Below, one piece after another: positions 16,429 through 26,364 of a stretch of DNA of 64,000 bases (the stretch's first letter is position 1; every line of letters starts with the position of its first letter). The position numbers were made by a program, and so were the translations under genes. The stretch spans positions 310,001 to 374,000 of the forward strand of contig NZ_SOEY01000028.1 of the NCBI RefSeq assembly GCF_004402535.1, in the 5' to 3' direction. Under the pieces are notes generated by a model. The model was not told where the DNA came from and made no database searches. It saw nothing but the letters and a program-made list of their open reading frames with translations. The DNA is from Cryobacterium glaciale. GTDB lineage: Bacteria > Actinomycetota > Actinomycetes > Actinomycetales > Microbacteriaceae.

Positions 16429-17253
16429 ATGGCCAGCGCTTTGTACAACCCCATCGGCACCACCGCGCTTATCACCGGAGCGTCGAGCGGACTCGGCGTC
16501 GGGTACGCCCACGAGCTCGCGCAGCGCGGCGCGGATCTCGTGCTCGTCGCCCGCCGGCAGGCTCGCCTCGAAGCCCTCGCGGTGGACCTCGCCGAGAAAT
16601 ACGGCACCGTCTCCACCGTCATTCCCCTCGATCTCACCGAAGCGGATGCCGTTCCCGAGCTGGTCAGCGACCTGCGCGAGCGCGCGATCACCATCGGCAC
16701 GCTCGTGAACAATGCGGGTTTCGCGACCTTCGGTACCGTGCTCGACTCCGACGAGGAGCGGGAACGGGAGCAGGTGGCCCTCAACGTGCACGCGCTGACC
16801 GCGCTGACCCACGCCTTCCTGCCCGACCTGGTCGAGACCGCGTCGGTGCACCCGCACACCGCGGCGCTCGTGAACCTCGCGAGCACGGCGGCGTTCCAGC
16901 CCGTGCCGCGCATGGCGGTCTACGGCGCGACGAAGGCCTACGTGCTCAGCTACACCGAAGCGGTGAGCTACGAGACGCGGGCGAGCGGGCTCAAGGTGAC
17001 AGCGATCTGCCCGGGCCCGGCCGACACCGAGTTCTTCGAGGTTGCTAAAACCGGCGGCGGCAGGAAGGGCACGCCGCTCACGGTCGATGAGGTCATGCGT
17101 GCGTCCTTCGCCGCGCTCGACCGGTCGGTGACGCCATCCGTCGTGCTGGTCGGCGCCCGCAACGCGCTGCTCGCCCGGGTCGCGAGTATCTACCCACGCC
17201 GCGTCGTGCTGAACACCGTCGGCCGCCTAAACACGCCGCGCGACGCGCGCTGA
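16429..17253 (+). CDS. short-chain dehydrogenase/reductase
   Basis: A 274-residue SDR with the N-terminal cofactor loop TGASSGLG near residue 17, NNAG near 90, and Ser...YGATK (Tyr and Lys catalytic) at about 148-166. The Arg pair RRQAR after the second strand suggests NADP preference. The C-terminal tail (RVASIYPRRVVLN) resembles DltE-like or fatty-acyl-type SDRs that approach the membrane. No operon partner; it converges with the GNAT gene 4 bases away. Confidence 0.85.
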   Translation: MASALYNPIGTTALITGASSGLGVGYAHELAQRGADLVLVARRQARLEALAVDLAEKYGTVSTVIPLDLTEADAVPELVSDLRERAITIGTLVNNAGFATFGTVLDSDEEREREQVALNVHALTALTHAFLPDLVETASVHPHTAALVNLASTAAFQPVPRMAVYGATKAYVLSYTEAVSYETRASGLKVTAICPGPADTEFFEVAKTGGGRKGTPLTVDEVMRASFAALDRSVTPSVVLVGARNALLARVASIYPRRVVLNTVGRLNTPRDAR

Positions 17254-17257
17254 CGGC

Positions 17258-17836
17258 CTACTTCAGGCTCTTCTGCAGCAAAACGGTGCCGAGCCAGCGC
17301 TCGAACTTGAAGCCGACCTTGCCCATTCGGCCGATTTCCTCAAAGCCGAAGTCGCGGTGCAGCTTGATCGAGGCATCCGCTCCTTGGTCGGCGATGACGG
17401 CGATGATCTCCTTCAGGCCGGCCGCTTTGGACCGTTTGATCAGTTCGCCGAGCAGTTCACGTCCGAGTCCCTTGCCGGTCGACGCCGCGCCGAGGTAGAT
17501 CGAATTCTCCACCGTGAACCGGTAGGCCTTCTTCTGCTTCCACGGGCTGACCAGTGCGTAGCCGAGAATCTGACCGGCCGGCGATACGGCAACGATGAAC
17601 GGCATGCCCTGCTTGTTCAGGTAATAGAACTTGTCGCGCCACTCGGTGAGGGTCATGGCATCTTCGTCGAACGTGACGGTGCTGTTGGCGACGTAATAGT
17701 TGTAGATCTCGCGAATGTGCGGCAGGTCGGTCGCCCGCACCTCGCGCATCTCGTATTCGAACGGCGCCTCGGCCGCAATCTCCGGCCGCAGGTGGCGGGG
17801 CAGCCGACGACGAGGCTCGTACTCTTCCTCAAGCAC
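17258..17836 (-). CDS. GNAT N-acetyltransferase, phosphinothricin/methionine-sulfoximine-like
   Basis: A 192-residue protein with a short charged lead (1-30) then a GNAT domain: [16 protein letters not shown] is the PAT/bar-type opening, and [11 protein letters not shown] near 125 is the acetyl-CoA pyrophosphate loop. Close family members acetylate phosphinothricin, methionine sulfoximine or related small amines. The start overlaps the ung stop by 8 bases, so it is the last gene of the 17.3-19.8 kb operon. Confidence 0.85.
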   Translation of the reverse strand: MLEEEYEPRRRLPRHLRPEIAAEAPFEYEMREVRATDLPHIREIYNYYVANSTVTFDEDAMTLTEWRDKFYYLNKQGMPFIVAVSPAGQILGYALVSPWKQKKAYRFTVENSIYLGAASTGKGLGRELLGELIKRSKAAGLKEIIAVIADQGADASIKLHRDFGFEEIGRMGKVGFKFERWLGTVLLQKSLK

Positions 17837-18551
17837 CGGGCACTCCCCTTTCTGGTTGGTTCCAGATTACCGGAAGCGCCCAGGCAACCGGCGCCGCCCC
17901 CTGCTCGGTCAGAATAAGGTTGGCCCGGCTGAACGGCGCCGCGCCGAAGAATCCGCGACGGGCCGACAATGGGCTCGGGTGCGCCGACTCGAGCACGGGT
18001 GTGTCACCGAGCAGGGGCTTCAGCGCGCCGGCATCCTTGCCCCAGAGAATTGCCACGAGCGGACGCTGCCGCTCCACCAGCGCACGAATCGCCTGGTCGG
18101 TCACCGCTTCCCAGCCGTGCCGTCGATGCGATCCGGCCGCGCCCGAGCGCACGCTGAGCACCCGGTTGAGCAGCAGCACGCCCTGGTCGGACCAGGCCGA
18201 GAGGTCACCGTGCTGCGGGCGTGGCAGGCCGAGGTCGGTACCCAGCTCGGTGTAGATGTTGCCGAGGCTGCGCGGCAGCGGCCGTACGTCGGCGTTGACG
18301 GCGAAGGCCAGGCCGATCGGATGTCCTGGGGTCGGGTACGGATCCTGCCCGACGATGAGCACCCGCACGGCGTCGAACGGCTGGCGGAACGTGCGCAGCA
18401 GGTGCTCCGGTGCCGGCAACACCTCGTGCCCGGCGGCCCGTTCGCTCGCCAGGAACGCGCCGACCCTGGCCAGGTCATCGGCCACGGGGGCGAGTGCCTG
18501 CGCCCAGCCCGGGTCGATCTCGCCGCTGGCCGCGAGGACATCGAGGTTCAC
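17829..18551 (-). CDS. ung: uracil-DNA glycosylase
   Basis: A 240-residue family 1 enzyme that removes uracil from DNA. The water-activating Asp70 is in VGQDPYP and the catalytic His191 in [17 protein letters not shown] near 128 carries the uracil-contacting residues. It lies 7 bases after the S51-peptidase gene and overlaps GNAT, so it is transcribed within a mixed operon. Confidence 0.95.
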   Translation of the reverse strand: MNLDVLAASGEIDPGWAQALAPVADDLARVGAFLASERAAGHEVLPAPEHLLRTFRQPFDAVRVLIVGQDPYPTPGHPIGLAFAVNADVRPLPRSLGNIYTELGTDLGLPRPQHGDLSAWSDQGVLLLNRVLSVRSGAAGSHRRHGWEAVTDQAIRALVERQRPLVAILWGKDAGALKPLLGDTPVLESAHPSPLSARRGFFGAAPFSRANLILTEQGAAPVAWALPVIWNQPERGVPGA

Positions 18552-18558
18552 GAGCGAC

Positions 18559-19266
18559 TCAGGCGCCGATGGTGCTCACGAGCACGCCTCCGTCGGCCTG
18601 GCTGACCTTCCAAATGCTGCCGGCACCGAGAACGCGGAGGGCACCCTCGCCGATCACGAGCACGGTATTCTCGTCGATGGCGAGGCCGCCATCGACGAGG
18701 CCGGCCTCGGTCGCCGCGATCAGGCGGGACAGGCTGCCGGACTGGGCGGCGTGCACGTCGACCGTGACGTCGAGCAGGCCGATGCCCTGGGCGAGGGTGA
18801 TCTCGTCGAGCCCCTCAGAGACGTCTTCGGGCGTGACCTCGACCCCGCCGATGCGCCAGCCGCCGATCAGGGCGCGTTCGGCGGCGATCATCGCGCCGGC
18901 CGAGAAGCCGAGGTAGGGCACGCCGGCCGAGACCTGGCGGCGAATCTCGCCGGCAATCGGCAGCAGCGCCGCGAGATAGTCGGGCGTCACGCCGCCGCCG
19001 ATGACGATGCCGTCGACGGCGCCGAGAGCGGTGAGGGCTGCCGTGTCGCCGGGCGCGAGCACCGTGCGGCGGGTCTGCACGCTCACACCGAGCGACGCGG
19101 CGAGCTCGTCGGCGTGGGCGCTGCCCGGCCCGACGGTGATGATCGCCACGATCGGTTCATCGCGGCCGACCTGGCTGGCCTGAAAAGTGACCTCGGACAG
19201 GAAAGTTCCGAACACCTCGGCGTCGTGTACGGGGTCTCCCCCGCCGCCGACCAGGTGCACGCTCAC
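18559..19266 (-). CDS. peptidase S51 / dipeptidase E-like protein
   Basis: A 235-residue glutamine-amidotransferase-like fold protein. IGGGV near 100 and the nucleophile elbow GFSAGA near 122 are those of peptidase S51 (dipeptidase E, cyanophycinase), which use a Ser-His-Glu triad in the cytoplasm. The start overlaps the stop of the phosphoribosyltransferase gene by 4 bases. The pairing with a PRTase and ung is recurrent in related genomes as far as I recall, but no joint function is known to me. Confidence 0.82.
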   Translation of the reverse strand: MSVHLVGGGGDPVHDAEVFGTFLSEVTFQASQVGRDEPIVAIITVGPGSAHADELAASLGVSVQTRRTVLAPGDTAALTALGAVDGIVIGGGVTPDYLAALLPIAGEIRRQVSAGVPYLGFSAGAMIAAERALIGGWRIGGVEVTPEDVSEGLDEITLAQGIGLLDVTVDVHAAQSGSLSRLIAATEAGLVDGGLAIDENTVLVIGEGALRVLGAGSIWKVSQADGGVLVSTIGA

Positions 19267-19826
19267 GCCGTGACCTCAGCAGCCAGGTCGGCGAGCGCTT
19301 CGGGCGCGATTGTCTCGGGGGCGCCCGGAACCGGCGGCAGCGCCGACCAGGGGAACACGATCCACTTGTCGGTTTCGCGCCAGGTGAAATCGGGCACGTG
19401 CACGGTGCGCGGCTTGGTATAGAGCGTCGCGGTGCGCACCTCCATCGCGGTTTCGCCGAGCAGGCGCATGACGAGCGCGAGGGTGTGGCCGGAGTCGGAG
19501 ACGTCGTCGACGAGCAGCACCCGTTTGCCGGCGAGGGCCGGGGCGTCGAGCATCGGGGCCGACAGCACGGGTTCCGGCAGGCGTTCGTCGATGCCGGTGT
19601 AGAACTCCACGTTGATGCTGCCGCAGTTCTTGGTGCCGAGCGCGTACGACACGGCGCCGGCCAGCAGCAGGCCGCCGCGGGCGATGGCGATCACGACATC
19701 CGGGTGAAAACCGCTCTCCCGCACCCGCACGGCCAGCTCGCGCGACGCCGCGGCGAAGTCGGTCCACTGCAGAATTTCGCGGTCGAGCACGGATGGTGTG
19801 GGCACAGCCTCGGCATCAGGTGTCAT
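19263..19826 (-). CDS. purine-type phosphoribosyltransferase
   Basis: A 187-residue type I phosphoribosyltransferase with the PRPP loop VLLVDDVSDSGHT near residue 103 and AIARGGLLLA near 48. It most resembles the xanthine/hypoxanthine (Gpt-like) group, salvaging a purine base with PRPP; base specificity cannot be fixed by eye. It is first in the operon PRTase-S51-ung-GNAT. Confidence 0.85.
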   Translation of the reverse strand: MTPDAEAVPTPSVLDREILQWTDFAAASRELAVRVRESGFHPDVVIAIARGGLLLAGAVSYALGTKNCGSINVEFYTGIDERLPEPVLSAPMLDAPALAGKRVLLVDDVSDSGHTLALVMRLLGETAMEVRTATLYTKPRTVHVPDFTWRETDKWIVFPWSALPPVPGAPETIAPEALADLAAEVTA

Positions 19827-19875
19827 CCGTCAATGCTAGCGACGATCCACAGCACCCCGTTCCGATCGGCGCAAA

Positions 19876-19911
19876 CGGATGCTGCGCGACCGGCCGGCCG
19901 CGCAGCATCCG
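19876..19911. terminator. hairpin downstream of prpC
   Basis: CGGATGCTGCGCG pairs perfectly (13 bp) with its complement around a 10-base GC-rich loop, 15 bases after the prpC stop and just upstream of the PRTase start on the same strand. No U run; a likely transcription block between the two operons. Confidence 0.6.
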
Positions 19912-19925
19912 CTCGGGAGGGAACG

Positions 19926-21065
19926 CTACGGAACCTGGCGCTGGTCGACGCCGTTGTAGGCGGACAGCGGGCGGATGAGCGCGTTGCTCTTCTTTTGCTC
20001 CATGATGTGCGCGGTCCACCCGGTGATGCGCGCCGCGACGAAGAGGGGCGTGAAGGTGAGGGTGTCAAAGCCCATCAGATGGTAGGCCGGGCCCGAGGGG
20101 TAGTCGAGGTTCGGCAGGATCGCCTTGCGGGTGGTCATCGCCGTCTCGAGGGCTTCGTAGAGTTCGAGCAGTTCCGGCTTCTGGTAGTGCTGGGCCAGGG
20201 TGACGAGCGAGGCCCGCATGGTCGGCACCCGTGAGTCGCCGCTCTTATAGACGCGGTGTCCGAAGCCCATGATCTTGCGCTTCTCAGCGAGGGCCTGTTC
20301 GAGCCACGGTTCGGCCCGCGCGGCCGAGCCGGTTTCGAGGCCGATCTCGGTGAAGGTGTGCATGACGGCCTCGTTGGCACCGCCGTGCAGGGCTCCCTTG
20401 AGCGCTCCGACCGCGCCGGTCACGGCCGAATACAGGTCGGACAGGGTCGAGGTGATGACCCGGGCGGTGAAGGTCGACGCGTTGAAGGAGTGCTCCGCGT
20501 AGAGGATCATCGATACGTCGAAGGCGTTCACGACGACGAGTTCTGGCACCTCGCCGAAGGCCATGTGCAGAAAGTTCGCCGAGTAGCCGAGGTCGTCGCG
20601 CGGTTCGACCAGGTCAAGGCCGTGGCGGCGACGCTGGTCGTAGGAGACGATGGCGGGCAGCTGGGCGAACAGGCGAATCGACTTGGCGAGGTCGGATTCC
20701 GCCGACGGGTTTTCGGCGTCGGGGTCGCTCGCGCCGATGACGCTCACCGCGGTGCGCACGACATCCATCGGGTGGGCGGTCAGCGGCAGCTCGTCGATGA
20801 TGCGTTTGATCACCGGGCTGAGGTGACGCAGCGAGCGTTCGCGGGCTTCGAAATCGGCGAGCTGCTGGTCGTCGGGAAGTTCGCCGTGCCAGAGCAGGTA
20901 GGCGACCTCTTCGAAGCTCTTCTTCGCCGCGAGCTCCTGCACGGGGTAGCCGCGGTAGAGCAGCGAGTTGGTCTCCGGATTGACCTTGGAGACCGCGGTC
21001 GTATCGACGATGACGCCGGTGAGTCCTTTATAAACGTGGGGTTCCACCGTTTGGATGTCAGACAT
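19926..21065 (-). CDS. prpC: 2-methylcitrate synthase (citrate synthase family)
   Basis: A 379-residue citrate-synthase-fold enzyme condensing propionyl-CoA with oxaloacetate. The His-containing motifs GALHGGANEAVM near 226 and MGFGHRVYK near 267 and the Asp of LPNLDYPSG near 320 form the active site. Short length and position directly after prpB and prpD mark it as PrpC rather than the TCA-cycle enzyme. It ends the gntR-prpD-prpB-prpC unit, 9 bases after prpB. Confidence 0.93.
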   Translation of the reverse strand: MSDIQTVEPHVYKGLTGVIVDTTAVSKVNPETNSLLYRGYPVQELAAKKSFEEVAYLLWHGELPDDQQLADFEARERSLRHLSPVIKRIIDELPLTAHPMDVVRTAVSVIGASDPDAENPSAESDLAKSIRLFAQLPAIVSYDQRRRHGLDLVEPRDDLGYSANFLHMAFGEVPELVVVNAFDVSMILYAEHSFNASTFTARVITSTLSDLYSAVTGAVGALKGALHGGANEAVMHTFTEIGLETGSAARAEPWLEQALAEKRKIMGFGHRVYKSGDSRVPTMRASLVTLAQHYQKPELLELYEALETAMTTRKAILPNLDYPSGPAYHLMGFDTLTFTPLFVAARITGWTAHIMEQKKSNALIRPLSAYNGVDQRQVP

Positions 21066-21074
21066 GGTGCTCCT

Positions 21075-22004
21075 TTAGACCTGCGTCGAACTGGACGTCG
21101 AAATGTGCGGGTTCAGCGTGAAATCGAAGATACCCGAATCGAACTGGCTGTACGACGCATAGTCGAGCAACTCGTACAGGTCGGCCCGGTGCTGCATCTC
21201 TGGCAGCATCGTGGTGAGCGAGCCGTGCTGTTCGATCGCGTCGAGTCCGCGCGCGGCGGAACCCATCGCGAGGCGCAGCAGCGACACCGGAAAGATCACG
21301 AGATTCATTCCCACGTTCTCGAGCTGCTGCACCGTGTACAGCTCACCCTTGCCGAACTCGGTCATGTTCGCCAAAATCGGCACCGATACGGCCGCCCGAA
21401 TGGTCTCGAACTCGGCCAGGCTGCCCATCGCCTCGGGGAAGATCGCGTCGGCCCCGGCGTCCTGCAGCTGCTTCGCACGCGTCACGGCCGCGTCCAGCCC
21501 GTCAACGGCACGGATGTCCGTGCGCGCCATTACGAGAAAGTTCGGGTCACGCCGAGCGTCGACCGCCGCGCGGATGCGCTTGATCGCGGTGTCGGCGTCC
21601 ACGACCTGCTTGCCGTCGAGGTGACCGCAGCGCTTCGGGTTGATTTGGTCCTCGATGTGCATGCCGGCGAGGCCCGCATCCTCGAGGGTCTGGATCGTGC
21701 GCGCCACGTTCATCGGCTCGCCGAAGCCGGTGTCGGCGTCGACGATCGCCGGCAGGTCGGTCATGCGGGCGATCTGCTGCGACCGGCCGGCCACCTCGGT
21801 GAGGGTGGTCAGGCCGATGTCGGGCAGGCCGAGGTCGGCCGAGAGTACGGCGCCCGAAATGTAGACGCCCTCGAACCCCTTCTGCTGGATCAGCTTGGCC
21901 GAGAGCGGGTTGAAGGCGCCGGGGTAGCGCAGGATCGTGCCGCTCGACAGGCCGGCCCGCAGGGCACTGCGCTTGTCGGCGGCCGTGGCCTTGGCATACA
22001 GCAT
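21075..22004 (-). CDS. prpB: 2-methylisocitrate lyase
   Basis: A 309-residue TIM-barrel lyase of the isocitrate lyase/PEP mutase family that splits 2-methylisocitrate into pyruvate and succinate. It has VDADTGFGE near 88-95 (metal site) and the catalytic Cys126 in KRCGH. Start at 22004 shares one base with the prpD stop (TAATG), so translation is coupled; the longer frame to 22364 is inside prpD and not used. Confidence 0.95.
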   Translation of the reverse strand: MLYAKATAADKRSALRAGLSSGTILRYPGAFNPLSAKLIQQKGFEGVYISGAVLSADLGLPDIGLTTLTEVAGRSQQIARMTDLPAIVDADTGFGEPMNVARTIQTLEDAGLAGMHIEDQINPKRCGHLDGKQVVDADTAIKRIRAAVDARRDPNFLVMARTDIRAVDGLDAAVTRAKQLQDAGADAIFPEAMGSLAEFETIRAAVSVPILANMTEFGKGELYTVQQLENVGMNLVIFPVSLLRLAMGSAARGLDAIEQHGSLTTMLPEMQHRADLYELLDYASYSQFDSGIFDFTLNPHISTSSSTQV

Positions 22005-23539
22005 TAGAAGATGCCGTTCGGGGTGGCGATCGTCTCGAGCAGTCCCGGCTTGGCCACGATGGTCAGGCCGCCGAGGTCGGCGCCGCCCAGCTCGGGGAGG
22101 CGCTGCGCCAGGGCGAGGAAGCGTTCGATCTGGGATTCCTCCATCACCGGCGCGGCCAGGGTGCGGAACTTGTTGATGTACTCGGCGCGGGCGAACGGTC
22201 GAGCGCCGAGCGGATGCGCATCGGCCACGGCGATCTCGTCGACCAGGCGGTTTCCGTTGGCCAGCTCGATTTCCACGCGACCGCCAAAGGCCTTCTCGGC
22301 CGGGTCGAGGGAGTGGTAGCGGCGCGTCCACTCCTGGTCTTCGGTCGTGGTGACGGTGTTCCACAGGGCGATCGTGTCGGGGCGACCGGCACGCTCCGGA
22401 CTGTAGGAGTCGACGTGGTTCCAGCTGCCGTCCTGCAGCGCCACCGTGAAGATGTAGGGAATGGAGTGGTCGAGGGTTTCGCGGCTCGCGGTGGGATCGT
22501 ACTTCTGCGGGTCGTTGGCGCCGGAGCCGATCACGTAGTGCGTGTGGTGGCTGGTGTGGAGACGGACGCTCTTAATGGCACCGGCCACGAGCAGTTCGGG
22601 GTGTTCGTTGTGCAGCTTGCGCGCGAGGTCGATCCACGCCTGGGCCTGGTATTCGGCCGAATGCTCCTTGGTGTAGCTGTCGAGAATGGCGCGCTTGATA
22701 CTGCCAGCCGCGGGCAGCGACACGTCGTAGGCGGCGTCGGGGCCGTCGAGCAGCCAGGCGATGACGCCGTCCTCACCCTCGTAGATCGGGGTCGGGCTGG
22801 TCTCGCCGCGCAGCGCACGGTCGACGGCTTCGACCGCCATCTTGCCGGCGAACGCGGGGGCGTGGGCCTTCCAGCTGGAGATTTCACCCTTGCGCGACTG
22901 GCGGGTCGCGGTCGTGGTGTGCAGCGCCTGGCCGACGGCCTGAAAGATGGTCTCCTTGTCCAGGCCGAGCAGGGTTCCGATGCCGGCGGCGACCGACGGG
23001 CCGAGGTGGGCGACGTGGTCGATCTTGTGCGCGTGCAGGCTGATCGATTTCACGAGGTCGATCTGGATCTCATAGCCGGTGGCGATGCCGCGGATCAGGG
23101 CGCTGCCGGTCAGTCCGCGGGACGCGGCGAGGTGCTGAGCGACGGCAACGATCGGCGGGATATTGTCGCCGGGGTGCGAGTATTCGGCGGCCAGGAAGGT
23201 GTCGTGGTAGTCCAGTTCACGCACGGCGACGCCGTTGGCCCAGGCCGCCCATTCCGGGGACACCCGGCGGGCGGGCGCGAGGCCGAACACGGTCGCTCCG
23301 TCGCCACCGTTGGAACGCGGGTGCGCGAGTGCCTGGGATCGAGCGGCGATCACCGGGCGACGGGTCAGGCTGGCCGCGGCCACGGAAGCGTTGTCGATCA
23401 CGCGGTTGATGACCATTTCGGTCACTTCCTCGGAGACCGGGGCGGGGTCGGCGGCGACCTCGGCGATCTTCCAGGCCAGCTGGTCCTCGCGGGCCAGATT
23501 CTCGTCGCTCTTGTGAACTCGAACGTGATGAAGCTGCAC
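22004..23539 (-). CDS. prpD: 2-methylcitrate dehydratase (MmgE/PrpD family)
   Basis: A 511-residue PrpD-type, Fe-S-independent dehydratase for 2-methylcitrate. It shows ELDYHDTF and PGDNIPP near 115-130 and [11 protein letters not shown] near 170, typical of the family. It follows the GntR gene by 14 bases and overlaps prpB by one base. An AcnD/PrpF pair is absent, so this is the PrpD-type pathway. Confidence 0.94.
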   Translation of the reverse strand: MQLHHVRVHKSDENLAREDQLAWKIAEVAADPAPVSEEVTEMVINRVIDNASVAAASLTRRPVIAARSQALAHPRSNGGDGATVFGLAPARRVSPEWAAWANGVAVRELDYHDTFLAAEYSHPGDNIPPIVAVAQHLAASRGLTGSALIRGIATGYEIQIDLVKSISLHAHKIDHVAHLGPSVAAGIGTLLGLDKETIFQAVGQALHTTTATRQSRKGEISSWKAHAPAFAGKMAVEAVDRALRGETSPTPIYEGEDGVIAWLLDGPDAAYDVSLPAAGSIKRAILDSYTKEHSAEYQAQAWIDLARKLHNEHPELLVAGAIKSVRLHTSHHTHYVIGSGANDPQKYDPTASRETLDHSIPYIFTVALQDGSWNHVDSYSPERAGRPDTIALWNTVTTTEDQEWTRRYHSLDPAEKAFGGRVEIELANGNRLVDEIAVADAHPLGARPFARAEYINKFRTLAAPVMEESQIERFLALAQRLPELGGADLGGLTIVAKPGLLETIATPNGIF

Positions 23540-23553
23540 TGTGGATCCCTTCG

Positions 23554-24249
23554 TTAGTCGGCCGCAGTCGTTGATCGACTGCTGACCGAGTCCTCATCGA
23601 TCGCCGCGAGGACGCTCAGGAGGCTTTGGTGAAGATGAATATGGGTGGCATGGGCTGCCAGCGACGGGTCGCCGGCAATGATGGCGTCGATAATCAGCAG
23701 ATGCTCCGCCGCTGCGGCACGCAGCCGCAGCGGATTTCTACGGGCGAGCCGACGGATACGGGCCAGGTGGGTGCGTACGGCGCGCAGGGCGCCGACGAGA
23801 AAGGGGTTTTCGACGGCGGCGTCGACGGCGTCTTCGAGTTCGTCAATCAGCACGTAGTAACGGTGCACCCCAAGGTCGCCCTGCTCCAGAAGGTTCGGCG
23901 CAGTGAGGAAAGCATCGCGCAGTTCCTGGAACGGCGCGGGATCACGCCGTGTCGCGGCCAGGCGAATGGCCTGCACCTCGAGCGCCTGTCGCAGCTCATA
24001 CAGCTCGGAGATGCTGTCGACGGAGATGTCGGTCACTTCGAAGCCGCGCCCCCGACGGCCGACGACGAGGCCGTCGGCGATCAATCGGGCCACTGCTTCT
24101 CGCAACGGGGTGCGGGAGACACCGATGCGCTCGGCCTGTTCCACTTCGAGCAGGGCGGCGCCCGGGGCGAGGAGTCCGTTCAGGATCTCCCCGCGCAGCT
24201 GACGATACGCCCGCTCGCTGGCGCGAAGCGGTACGTCTAACCCCAACAT
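23554..24249 (-). CDS. GntR-family regulator, FCD type, of the propionate genes
   Basis: A 231-residue transcription factor: winged helix at about residues 10-75 ([24 protein letters not shown]) and an all-helical FCD ligand domain with [14 protein letters not shown] and later His residues (HLLIIDAI) that usually bind a metal and a carboxylic acid. The start at 24249 (MLGLDVP) is chosen over 24288, which would run through the operator. It heads the prpDBC operon and faces prpE; two TGTATACA palindromes between them are its likely targets. The inducer may be propionate-derived 2-methylcitrate (inference). Confidence 0.88.
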   Translation of the reverse strand: MLGLDVPLRASERAYRQLRGEILNGLLAPGAALLEVEQAERIGVSRTPLREAVARLIADGLVVGRRGRGFEVTDISVDSISELYELRQALEVQAIRLAATRRDPAPFQELRDAFLTAPNLLEQGDLGVHRYYVLIDELEDAVDAAVENPFLVGALRAVRTHLARIRRLARRNPLRLRAAAAEHLLIIDAIIAGDPSLAAHATHIHLHQSLLSVLAAIDEDSVSSRSTTAAD

Positions 24250-24258
24250 TGCGGTTTC

Positions 24259-24266
24259 TGTATACA
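24259..24266. promoter_or_regulatory. operator palindrome TGTATACA, gntR-side
   Basis: A perfect 8-base palindrome 10 bases upstream of the GntR start. With its flanks it matches the second site in inverted orientation (C-TTGTGTATACAGA here against CTTTGTATACAGA there). TGTATACA-like dyads are usual FCD-GntR operators. Confidence 0.65.
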
Positions 24267-24300
24267 CAAGAGCGATCCTATTCCACATTGCTGGGTTATA

Positions 24301-24329
24301 TGCAATACTTCAACCACTCTTTGTATACA
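24301..24329 (+). promoter_or_regulatory. prpE promoter candidate with overlapping TGTATACA operator
   Basis: TGCAAT (24301-24306), a 17-base spacer and TATACA (24324-24329) resemble a -35/-10 pair for prpE. The palindrome TGTATACA at 24322-24329 covers the -10, so the GntR protein bound there would block prpE. The operator match is firmer than the promoter call. Confidence 0.5.
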
Positions 24330-24355
24330 GAGACTCTTCGATGGAGAAGGTAGAC

Positions 24356-26284
24356 ATGAACGGCGAATCAGGTGGGGGCTACCGGGAGACCTGGCGACGC
24401 AGCATCTCGTCGCCGGAGGACTTCTGGCTGGAAGCCGCCGCGGGCATCGACTGGGTCACGCAGCCGACGAGAGCCCTGGCGGCAGACGGCCCGGCGACCG
24501 GTAGCTGGTTCCCCGGGGGAACGCTCAACACGAGCTACAACGCCCTCGACCGTCACGTCCTGGCCGGTCGGGGCGCTCACACGGCACTGATCTACGACTC
24601 GGCCATGACCGGTACCCGGGTTCAGCTGAGCTACCTCGATCTGCTCGGCCGCGTCGCCAAATTCGCCGGCGCCCTGCGCGCCAACGGCGTCGGCACCGGC
24701 GACCGCGTCATCATCTACCTGCCGATGATTCCCGAAGCGGTCGTCGCCATGCTCGCCTGCGCGCGCATCGGTGCGGTGCACTCGGTCGTGTTCGGCGGGT
24801 TCGCGGCCACAGAGCTGGCCGTGCGCATCGACGACGCCCGCCCGAGTGTCATCGTCACGGCGTCGGGCGGGCTGGAACCGGGCCGTACGGTGGAATACCT
24901 TCCGCTGGTCGAAAAAGCACTGGCGCTCAGCCAGGGCTCGGTCCACACCGTCATCGTGCGTAACCGCGAGAGCATTCCCGGTTCGGCGGCGGACTACCAG
25001 GGCCGTTCCGAAACGGATGTGAACTGGCTGGACTGGGCCGACGAGGAAGCGAAAGCGGCGCCGGCCGACCCGGTCGCCCTCCGCTCCGACGACCCGCTGT
25101 ACGTTCTCTACACCTCCGGCACGACGGGTAAGCCCAAGGGCATCATCCGGGACAACGGCGGCCACGCCGTCGCCCTGAACTGGTCGATGCGCAACGTCTA
25201 CGACGTGGGACCTGGTGACGTCTACTGGGCGGCCTCCGATGTCGGTTGGGTGGTCGGGCATTCCTATATCGTCTACGCACCGCTTTTGGCCGGGGCGACC
25301 ACGGTCATCTACGAGGGCAAACCCATCGGAACCCCGGATGCCGGCGCGTTCTGGCGCGTCGTGGATGACTACAAGGTCAAGGTGTTGTTCACCGCACCGA
25401 CCGCCATTCGCGCGATCCGCCGCGTCGACCCCGACCTGCTCGAACTGAAGAATCACGACGTGTCGAGCCTGACCAGCCTGTTCCTGGCCGGTGAACGCCT
25501 CGACCCGGAAACCTTCCACTGGGCCAATAACGGGCTGCACTGCCCGGTCGTCGACCACTGGTGGCAGACCGAGACCGGCTGGGCGATCTGCGCCAACCTG
25601 CTCGGCATCGAAGAGTTGCCGACCAAGCCTGGCTCCGCCACCGTTCCGGTACCCGGTTATGACATCGCCATTCTGGATTCCAAGGGCAAGCCGATCGAGA
25701 AGGTCGGCAAGGACGGCAACATCGCCATCCGACTTCCGTTGCCGCCCGGAACCCTGCTCGGGATCTGGGGCAGCACGGAACGATTCACCAGTTCCTACCT
25801 CACCGCGTTTCCCGGCTACTACGCCACCGGAGACTCCGGTCATTTCGATTCCGACGGCTACCTGTTCGTGATGGGCCGCACCGACGACGTCATCAACGTT
25901 GCCGGGCACCGCTTGTCGACCGGCTCGCTCGAAGAGGTCCTCACGCTGCATCCGGCCGTCGCCGAGTGCGCGGTGCTCGGCGTGCACGACCCGCTCAAGG
26001 GTCAGCGTGCCGCTGGTTTCGTCACCCTCAAAGCCGGAAGCCATGTCGACCACGGCGTTCTCGCCGCAGAACTCGTCGCCCTCGTCCGGGAGCATGTCGG
26101 CCCGGTCGCAGCGTTTCGCGACGTCACCATACTCGACCGACTGCCCAAAACGCGGTCGGGCAAGATTCTTCGCAAAACCATTCGGCAAATCGTCGACGGT
26201 GAAGAATATTCCGTTCCCCCCACCATCGAAGACCCCACCGTTCTCGACGATCTGAAACGGGCGCTGTCAGCATCCGTTTCGTAA
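24356..26284 (+). CDS. prpE: propionyl-CoA synthetase (acyl-CoA synthetase)
   Basis: A 642-residue AMP-forming ligase activating propionate. Motifs: YTSGTTGKPKG near 260, WWQTETGW near 405, the Asp/Arg of ATGDSG and GRTDDVINVAGHR near 510-520, and the acylated-lysine site KTRSGKILRK near 600. ATG at 24356 is preferred over 24341 because GGAGAAGG lies 5 bases before it. The Lys in KTRSGK is the usual target of reversible acetylation. It faces the gntR-prpDBC operon and is followed by a transporter pair. Confidence 0.93.
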   Translation: MNGESGGGYRETWRRSISSPEDFWLEAAAGIDWVTQPTRALAADGPATGSWFPGGTLNTSYNALDRHVLAGRGAHTALIYDSAMTGTRVQLSYLDLLGRVAKFAGALRANGVGTGDRVIIYLPMIPEAVVAMLACARIGAVHSVVFGGFAATELAVRIDDARPSVIVTASGGLEPGRTVEYLPLVEKALALSQGSVHTVIVRNRESIPGSAADYQGRSETDVNWLDWADEEAKAAPADPVALRSDDPLYVLYTSGTTGKPKGIIRDNGGHAVALNWSMRNVYDVGPGDVYWAASDVGWVVGHSYIVYAPLLAGATTVIYEGKPIGTPDAGAFWRVVDDYKVKVLFTAPTAIRAIRRVDPDLLELKNHDVSSLTSLFLAGERLDPETFHWANNGLHCPVVDHWWQTETGWAICANLLGIEELPTKPGSATVPVPGYDIAILDSKGKPIEKVGKDGNIAIRLPLPPGTLLGIWGSTERFTSSYLTAFPGYYATGDSGHFDSDGYLFVMGRTDDVINVAGHRLSTGSLEEVLTLHPAVAECAVLGVHDPLKGQRAAGFVTLKAGSHVDHGVLAAELVALVREHVGPVAAFRDVTILDRLPKTRSGKILRKTIRQIVDGEEYSVPPTIEDPTVLDDLKRALSASVS

Positions 26285-26364
26285 CCCGGTCACGACCACG
26301 CCTCACCGCGCACCCACAAATTTTCTGAAATCCCCTATTTTCGTCCCTGAGGCAAGGAGGCCCC

